Source: JAMLIN01 sp964476625
GTDB lineage: Bacteria > Pseudomonadota > Gammaproteobacteria > Burkholderiales > Burkholderiaceae_E
Length of the DNA: 64,000 nucleotides
Reading direction: 5' to 3'
NCBI GenBank assembly: GCA_964476625.1
Contig: CAYZBJ010000002.1
Coordinates: 62,001-126,000, forward strand
Below are positions 58,578-64,000 of this stretch, piece by piece. The notes under the pieces were generated by a model that saw nothing but the letters and a program-made list of their open reading frames with translations, did not search any database and had not been told where the DNA came from. Numbering within the stretch: the first letter of the stretch is position 1; each line of letters starts with the position of its first letter. Position numbers and translations under genes: made by a program.

Positions 58578-60299
58578 TTGGCTAACGTCCAAACCACGGC
58601 CCCGTCCCAGGAAACCGAAAGCTTCGCCGCGATGTTCGAGGAATCTCTCTCGCGGCAGGAAATGCGCACGGGCGAGGTCATCACCGCCGAAGTGCTGCGG
58701 GTCGACCACAACTACGTCGTCGTCAACGCGGGCCTGAAGTCCGAGAGCTTCATTCCGCTCGAGGAGTTCCTCAACGATCGCGGCGAACTCGATGTCAACG
58801 AAGGCGACTTCGTCTCGGTGGCGATCGATGCCCTCGAAGACGGCTACGGCGAGACCCGGCTCTCGCGCGATCGCGCCAAGCGGCTGGCCGCATGGCTGCA
58901 GCTCGAGAAGGCGCTCGACCAGGGCGAGCAGGTCGAAGGCACGATCACCGGCAAGGTGAAGGGTGGCCTGACCGTCATGACCAACGGCATCCGGGCGTTC
59001 CTGCCGGGCTCGCTGATCGACATGCGTCCGGTCAAGGACACGACCCCGTACGAGGGCAAGACCCTCGAGTTCAAGGTCATCAAGCTCGATCGCAAGCGCA
59101 ACAACGTGGTGCTGTCGCGGCGCGCGGTCATCGAGCTGTCGCAGGGCGAAGAGCGCCAGAAGCTGCTCGAGACGCTCGCCGAAGGCGCGATCGTCAACGG
59201 GATCGTCAAGAACATCACCGACTACGGTGCGTTCGTCGACCTCGGCGGCATCGACGGCCTGCTGCACATCACCGACATGGCGTGGCGTCGCGTTCGCCAT
59301 CCGTCGGAAGTCGTCCAGGTCGGCCAGGAAATCACCGCCAAGGTCCTCAAGTTCGACCAGGAGCGCTCACGCGTCTCGCTGGGGGTCAAGCAGCTCGGTG
59401 ACGACCCGTGGGTCGGCATTTCCCGCCGCTACCCGCAAGGCACCCGCATGTTCGGTCGCGTCACCAACATCACCGACTACGGCTCCTTCGTCGAGATCGA
59501 GCCGGGCATCGAGGGCCTGGTGCACGTGTCGGAAATGGACTGGACCAACAAGAACGTCAATCCCTCCAAGGTCGTCGCGCTCAACGACGAGGTCGAGGTG
59601 ATGGTGCTCGACATCGACGAGGACCGCCGCCGCATCTCGCTGGGCATGAAGCAGTGCCGCCCGAACCCGTGGGAAGAGTTCTCGGACAACTACCGCAAGG
59701 GCGACAAGGTCAAGGGCACCATCAAGTCGATCACCGACTTCGGCGTGTTCGTCGGCCTGCCTGGCGGCATCGACGGCCTGGTCCACCTGTCGGACCTGTC
59801 GTGGAACGCCCAGGGCGAGGAAGCCGTGCGCGACTTCAAGAAGGGCGACGAGGTCGAGGCCGTGGTGCTGGCGATCGATACCGATCGCGAGCGCATCTCG
59901 CTTGGCGTCAAGCAGCTCGAGGGCGATCCGTTCAACAACTACGCGGCCACCCACGAGAAGGGGTCGATGGTTCGGGTGACGGTGACCTCGGTCGATGCCA
60001 AGGGCGCGGTCTGCGACCTCGGCAACGAAGTCGAGGGCTACCTGCGCGCTTCGGAGATCTCCCGCGATCGCGTCGAGGATGCCCGCAACCACCTGAAGGA
60101 AGGCGACGAGCTCGAAGCGATGGTGATCAACGTCGATCGCAAGAGCCGCTCGATCAGCCTTTCCCTGAAGGCCAAGGAAAGCGTCGAGACCGCCGATGCG
60201 CTGCAGCGGATGCAGGCCGAGAGTGGCGCCGCAACCGGCACCACCAACCTCGGCGCGTTGCTGCGGGCGAAGCTCGACAACAGCAGCGACGACCAGTAA
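58578..60299 (+). CDS. rpsA: 30S ribosomal protein S1
   Basis: About 573 aa with six S1 repeats (for example RAFLPGSLIDMRPVKDT, KNITDYGAFVDLGGIDGLLHITDMAWRRV, VTNITDYGSFVEIEPGIEGLVHVSEMDWT, KSITDFGVFVGLPGGIDGLVHLSDLSWN). The TTG at 58578 (MANVQTTAPSQETESFAAMFEESL) is preferred because it gives the normal N-terminus; the open frame reaches an ATG at 58470, but that extension is basic and not S1-like. The next in-frame ATG (58632) would cut the conserved FAAMFEESL. mRNA binding and translation initiation. Confidence 0.95.
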   Translation: MANVQTTAPSQETESFAAMFEESLSRQEMRTGEVITAEVLRVDHNYVVVNAGLKSESFIPLEEFLNDRGELDVNEGDFVSVAIDALEDGYGETRLSRDRAKRLAAWLQLEKALDQGEQVEGTITGKVKGGLTVMTNGIRAFLPGSLIDMRPVKDTTPYEGKTLEFKVIKLDRKRNNVVLSRRAVIELSQGEERQKLLETLAEGAIVNGIVKNITDYGAFVDLGGIDGLLHITDMAWRRVRHPSEVVQVGQEITAKVLKFDQERSRVSLGVKQLGDDPWVGISRRYPQGTRMFGRVTNITDYGSFVEIEPGIEGLVHVSEMDWTNKNVNPSKVVALNDEVEVMVLDIDEDRRRISLGMKQCRPNPWEEFSDNYRKGDKVKGTIKSITDFGVFVGLPGGIDGLVHLSDLSWNAQGEEAVRDFKKGDEVEAVVLAIDTDRERISLGVKQLEGDPFNNYAATHEKGSMVRVTVTSVDAKGAVCDLGNEVEGYLRASEISRDRVEDARNHLKEGDELEAMVINVDRKSRSISLSLKAKESVETADALQRMQAESGAATGTTNLGALLRAKLDNSSDDQ

Positions 60300-60383
60300 G
60301 GCGATCGCGGACGAGGCTCGGTGGGCATGGACATGAACGGTCCGGCGCAGGATGGGGCGGGCTCCGAAGCCGGGGCCCCCGCC

Positions 60384-60680
<297 letters not shown>

Positions 60681-60713
60681 TTTCCGCGCAGTGCCTGCGC
60701 CCGGAGCCCCACG

Positions 60714-61049
60714 ATGCGCGTCGTAGCCTGGATCTTCAACCTGCTCCTGTTTCTCGTCGCGCTCGGCTTCGCGCTATCGAACACCGCGGTCACCGAACTG
60801 CGCTTCTTCCTGTTCGGCGACGACCTCGCCTGGCGGGCGCCGCTGGTGATCTTCCTGCTGCTGTTCTTCGTCGCGGGCGCCGTCGTCGGCCTGCTCGCGG
60901 CGTTTCCCTCGTTCTTTCGCAATCGTCGTGAACTGTCGCGCCTGCGGCGCGAGTTGCGCCTGCGGGAGGCACGTGAACACGAGCCCGCTCCCGTCCCGGA
61001 CGTGCTGCCTCCCGATGCGGCGGCGATCCCGCCACGCCTGGGTGGCTGA
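60714..61049 (+). CDS. lapA: LPS assembly protein A domain protein (LapA, DUF1049)
   Basis: 111 aa with two membrane helices (VAWIFNLLLFLVALGFALSN and LVIFLLLFFVAGAVVGLLAAFP), the LapA pattern NTAVTELRFFLF between them and a charged C-terminal tail. The GGAG-containing leader precedes the ATG. Encoded before LapB, with which it modulates FtsH-dependent turnover of LpxC (family knowledge). Confidence 0.92.
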   Translation: MRVVAWIFNLLLFLVALGFALSNTAVTELRFFLFGDDLAWRAPLVIFLLLFFVAGAVVGLLAAFPSFFRNRRELSRLRRELRLREAREHEPAPVPDVLPPDAAAIPPRLGG

Positions 61050-61078
61050 GCGGCCCGTTCCGGGCGGATGATCGAGCG

Positions 61079-62254
61079 ATGACCTTCGATGCCTGGTGGC
61101 TGCTCGCCATCCCGCTGTTCTTCATCCTCGGCTGGTTCGCGGCGCGTTTCGACGCACGCCAGTCGGGCGCCGGCGCGGGCATGCCGGACGCCTATTTCCG
61201 CGGCCTGAACTTCCTGCTCAACGAGCAGCCCGACAAGGCGATCGACGCCTTCATCGATGTCGTCCAGGTCGACCCCGAAACCATCGAGCTGCACTTCGCG
61301 CTCGGCAACCTGTTCCGGCGCCGCGGCGAGACCGACCGGGCGATCCGGGTGCATCAGAACCTGATCGAGCGGCGCGACCTCGATGCCGGCCAGCGCGAAC
61401 ATGCGCTCTTCGAACTCGGCCAGGACTTCCTGCGCGCCGGCCTGATCGACCGCGCCGAGGATGCCTTCAACCGGCTCGAGGGCTCGCGCTACCGGGCGGC
61501 CGCCTTGCACCACCGCCTGCAGATCGCGCAGATGGTGCGCGACTGGCCCCAGGCGATCGAGATCGCGGAGCGGTTGCGGCTCGATCTCGGCGAGAACCGC
61601 TCGCACGAGCTCGCCCAGTTCCATTGCGAGCGCGCCGCCGCCGCGCTGGCCGCCGATGGCCCCGATGCCGCGACGGCCGCCATGGAAGCGATCACCCTGG
61701 CTACCGAGGCCGACCCGCAGCATCCCCGGCCATGGCTGATGCGCGGCGAGCTCGCCTTGCGCGACGACAAGCCCGAGCAGGCCTTGGCCGCCTGGGAGCG
61801 GATGCTCGAGCTCAGTCCGGCGCACGCCTCGCTGATCGCGGTATCGTGGCTCGATGCCTCGCATCGCGCCGATCGGCTCGACGATGGCCTGGCCCGGCTC
61901 GAGGCGATCGCGGCGAGCGCGCCTTCGATCGACGTCTTCCGGGCGGTATTCGATGCGCGCCTCGCGCGCGACGGCGTCGATGCCGCGGTCGAGTGGGCCG
62001 AGGTCATCCTGCGTGAGTGGCCCTCGCTGCTGGCGCTCGAGACCCTGCTCGCGGCCGGCGCCGAGGGGCGCGATCCGCATGAGCGCGCGCGCGACGACCT
62101 GATCCGCTCGCTCGCGAAGGACCAGGCCGATCGCCTCGGGCGCTATGTCTGCTCGTATTGCGGCTTCAAGGCGCGCACCTACTACTGGCAATGTCCGGGC
62201 TGCAGCCGCTGGGACAGCTATGCGCCGCGTCGCGGGGAGGGCATCGGTGAGTGA
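61079..62254 (+). CDS. lapB: LPS assembly protein B (LapB/YciM, TPR and rubredoxin-like)
   Basis: 391 aa. One N-terminal helix (WWLLAIPLFFILGWFAARFD) is followed by YFRGLNFLLNEQPDKAIDAFIDVVQVDPETIELHFALGNLFRRRGETDRAIRVHQNLIER, and TPR repeats to about 350. A C-terminal rubredoxin-like zinc module contains CSYCGFKARTYYWQCPGC. It controls LPS synthesis through LpxC degradation. Overlaps the rfaE1 start by 8 nt. Confidence 0.95.
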   Translation: MTFDAWWLLAIPLFFILGWFAARFDARQSGAGAGMPDAYFRGLNFLLNEQPDKAIDAFIDVVQVDPETIELHFALGNLFRRRGETDRAIRVHQNLIERRDLDAGQREHALFELGQDFLRAGLIDRAEDAFNRLEGSRYRAAALHHRLQIAQMVRDWPQAIEIAERLRLDLGENRSHELAQFHCERAAAALAADGPDAATAAMEAITLATEADPQHPRPWLMRGELALRDDKPEQALAAWERMLELSPAHASLIAVSWLDASHRADRLDDGLARLEAIAASAPSIDVFRAVFDARLARDGVDAAVEWAEVILREWPSLLALETLLAAGAEGRDPHERARDDLIRSLAKDQADRLGRYVCSYCGFKARTYYWQCPGCSRWDSYAPRRGEGIGE

Positions 62255-63179
62255 GCGCGTGGATTTTCGCCCGGCCCGCATCCTCGTGGTCGGCGACGCG
62301 ATGCTCGACCGCTACTGGTTCGGCGACGTCGAGCGCATCTCCCCGGAAGCGCCCGTGCCGGTGGTGCGCGTGCGGCAGTTCGAGGAGCGCCTGGGCGGCG
62401 CGGCCAACGTCGCGCGCAACGTCGCGTCGCTGGGCGCCCATGCCACCCTGGTGGCGATCGTCGGGAACGACGAGCCGGGCCGCCTGATCGACCGGATGGC
62501 GCGCGAACTCGGCGTCGAGACCCGGCTGGCGCGCGATGCCGACCTGCCGACGACCATCAAGCTGCGGGTGATCGGTCGCCAGCAGCAGTTGCTGCGGATC
62601 GATTTCGAGGAAAGCCCGGGTCCGGCTGCGCTCGCGAGCAAGCTCGAGGCGGTGGGCGAGGCGATCGCGGCTTGCGACGTGATGGTGCTGTCCGACTACG
62701 GCAAGGGCGGCCTCGCCCAGGTCGACCGGATGCTCGCGATGGCTCGCGAGGCCGGGCGGCCAGTGGTCGTCGACCCCAAGGGCGAGGACTTCGACCGCTA
62801 TCGCGGCGCGTCGGTGCTCACGCCCAACCGGGCCGAGCTGCGCGCGGTGGTCGGCAACTGGCATGGGGAGGACGACCTGGCCGCGAAGGCGCATGCGCTG
62901 CGTGAGCGGCTCGAGCTCGATTCGCTCCTGCTGACGCGCTCGGAGGAGGGGATGTCGCTCTTTTCCAGCGACGGCAGCAGTCATCATGTGGCCACCCGCG
63001 CCCGCGAGGTCTACGATGTTTCCGGTGCGGGCGACACCGTGGTCGCGACCCTCGCGACCGCGCTGGCGGTCGGTTGCCCGGTCAAGGTGGCGATGGGCCT
63101 GGCCAATACCGCCGGCGGCATCGTGGTCGGCAAGCTCGGCACCGCCGACGTCACCCCAGAGGAGTTGTTCGGATCATGA
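62247..63179 (+). CDS. rfaE1: D-glycero-beta-D-manno-heptose-7-phosphate kinase
   Basis: 310 aa PfkB-type kinase from GTG 62247, with GGGGAGG 6 nt upstream. Landmarks: ILVVGDAMLDRYWFGDVERISPEAPVPVV, RLGGAANVARNVASLGA, VVVDPKGEDFDRYRGASVLTPNRAE and the catalytic-Asp region VYDVSGAGDTVVATLA. It is the kinase half only (no HldE adenylyltransferase domain). Makes heptose-1,7-bisphosphate for the LPS core. Stop overlaps rfaD. Confidence 0.95.
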   Translation: MSERVDFRPARILVVGDAMLDRYWFGDVERISPEAPVPVVRVRQFEERLGGAANVARNVASLGAHATLVAIVGNDEPGRLIDRMARELGVETRLARDADLPTTIKLRVIGRQQQLLRIDFEESPGPAALASKLEAVGEAIAACDVMVLSDYGKGGLAQVDRMLAMAREAGRPVVVDPKGEDFDRYRGASVLTPNRAELRAVVGNWHGEDDLAAKAHALRERLELDSLLLTRSEEGMSLFSSDGSSHHVATRAREVYDVSGAGDTVVATLATALAVGCPVKVAMGLANTAGGIVVGKLGTADVTPEELFGS

Positions 63180-64000
63180 TCATTGTCACCGGCGCGGCCG
63201 GTTTCATCGGCTCGAACCTGGTGAGGGCGCTCAATGCGCGGGGCGAGCACGAGATCATCGCGGTCGACAACCTGCGTGCTGCGGCGAAGTTCCGCAACCT
63301 GGTCGGCTGCGACATCGCGGACTACCTCGACAAGGAAGAGTTCCTCGCGCGCCTCGGCGGCCTGCGGGGGGTGCGGGCGATCTTCCACCAGGGCGCCTGC
63401 TCCGACACGATGGAGAGCGACGGGCGCTACATGATGGCGAACAACTACCGCTATTCATCGGCATTGCTCGACTACGCCCTCGGGCAGCGGATCCCGTTCA
63501 TCTATGCCTCGTCGGCGGCGGTCTACGGCGGCAGCAGCGAATTCATCGAGACGCCCGAGTACGAATCGCCGCTGAACGTCTACGGCTACTCGAAGCTGCT
63601 GTTCGACCAGATCGTGCGTCGTCGCCTCGAGCGGGCGGAGAGCCAGGTGGTGGGCCTGCGCTACTTCAACGTGTATGGTCCGCGCGAATCGCACAAGGGC
63701 CGGATGGCTTCGGTGGCCTTCCACAACTACAACCAGTTCCTCGCCGATGGCCGGGTCCGGTTGTTCGGCCCGCACGATGGCTACGGTCCCGGCGAGCAGT
63801 CGCGCGACTTCGTCCATGTCGACGACGTCGTCGCCCTGAACCTGCATTGCCTCGACAACCCGGCGATGCGCGGCGTGTTCAATTGCGGCACCGGCCGGGC
63901 GCAACCCTTCAACGACATCGCCCGCACCGTGGTGGCGACCTTGCGCGAACTGCGTGGCGAAACGCCGCTCGACCTGGCCGGCATGGTGTCGGCGGGCCTG
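63176..64000 (+). CDS. rfaD: ADP-L-glycero-D-manno-heptose-6-epimerase, 3' end cut by window
   Basis: 275 codons visible; the frame is open at the right edge. Rossmann start MIIVTGAAGFIGSNLVRAL, FHQGACSDTMESDGRYMMANNYRYS, the catalytic YGYSK (Tyr and Lys) and LRYFNVYGPRESHKGRMASVAFH are typical of HldD/RfaD. It converts ADP-D,D-heptose to the L,D form for the LPS core. ATG 63176 overlaps the rfaE1 stop. Confidence 0.96.
   Translation, partial: MIIVTGAAGFIGSNLVRALNARGEHEIIAVDNLRAAAKFRNLVGCDIADYLDKEEFLARLGGLRGVRAIFHQGACSDTMESDGRYMMANNYRYSSALLDYALGQRIPFIYASSAAVYGGSSEFIETPEYESPLNVYGYSKLLFDQIVRRRLERAESQVVGLRYFNVYGPRESHKGRMASVAFHNYNQFLADGRVRLFGPHDGYGPGEQSRDFVHVDDVVALNLHCLDNPAMRGVFNCGTGRAQPFNDIARTVVATLRELRGETPLDLAGMVSAGL

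Overview
The window is GC-rich, strictly chromosomal-looking bacterial DNA. It has very short intergenic gaps and many 4-8 bp start/stop overlaps. Gene content and order point to a betaproteobacterium of Burkholderiales/Rhodocyclales type. The evidence is the block mtaD-ompA-ubiG-gph facing gyrA, the run gyrA-pheA-hisC-tyrA-aroA-cmk-rpsA-ihfB-lapA-lapB-rfaE1-rfaD, and an ssrA (tmRNA) gene encoding the tag ANDERFALAA. A cbb3 oxidase, an NnrS protein and two FNR/DNR-type boxes suggest a lifestyle that meets low oxygen and nitric oxide. Three runs of exactly ten N (3601-3610, 18544-18553, 22390-22399) each break a coding gene, as expected for a scaffolded draft or metagenome assembly.

Layout, left part. 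1-1470 is the end of a branched-chain amino acid ABC transporter (LivH, LivM). 1467-7737 carries a P5C-dehydrogenase-like ALDH, a 3-methyladenine glycosylase, a coupled MerR regulator / VIT-vWA protein pair, a YnfA-like protein and a thioredoxin-fold protein. 7691-13874 is a tightly overlapped leftward operon: TonB receptor, periplasmic binding protein, permease, ATPase, NnrS. Its promoter region holds an FNR/DNR-like box next to a Fur-like box. 14068-18412 is a rightward ATPase / FtsX-type permease / HlyD-type adaptor exporter. 18452-23342 is an AKR-LysR unit facing a periplasmic ligand-binding protein plus mmsA, with an 11-bp-arm operator-like inverted repeat between them.

Middle part. 23363-27071 encodes the cbb3 oxidase (ccoNOQP, a small membrane protein, ccoS). 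27411-36018 is mixed: an FMN split-barrel protein, two exported proteins of unknown function, a BisC-type molybdoenzyme, a beta-helix lipoprotein, a histidine-rich cupredoxin, a two-gene lipoate ligase and a methyltransferase. 36019-37224 is an MFS exporter. 37256-40350 holds a nuclease/DUF2075 ATPase and a Fic protein, divergently transcribed from an 89-bp spacer. 40453-41837 has a flavin reductase, a glycine-zipper microprotein and an SRPBCC protein. 42159-42526 is ssrA.

Right part. 42668-46220 is a lipid-transport operon (STAS-MlaE, MlaF, MlaD, auxiliary lipoprotein). 46254-49953 is gph, ubiG, ompA and mtaD. 50074-64000 is the gyrA to rfaD housekeeping block, covering DNA topology, Phe/Tyr/His/shikimate synthesis, CMP kinase, ribosomal protein S1, IHF, LPS control and heptose synthesis. 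It lacks serC at its usual place and has an inverted gene of unknown function between tyrA and aroA.

No CRISPR array, prophage, insertion sequence, rRNA or ordinary tRNA gene was seen. The best candidates for something undescribed are the DUF2075/Fic divergent pair, the TonB-ABC-NnrS operon and the MerR/VIT-vWA pair. None is proven novel from sequence alone.
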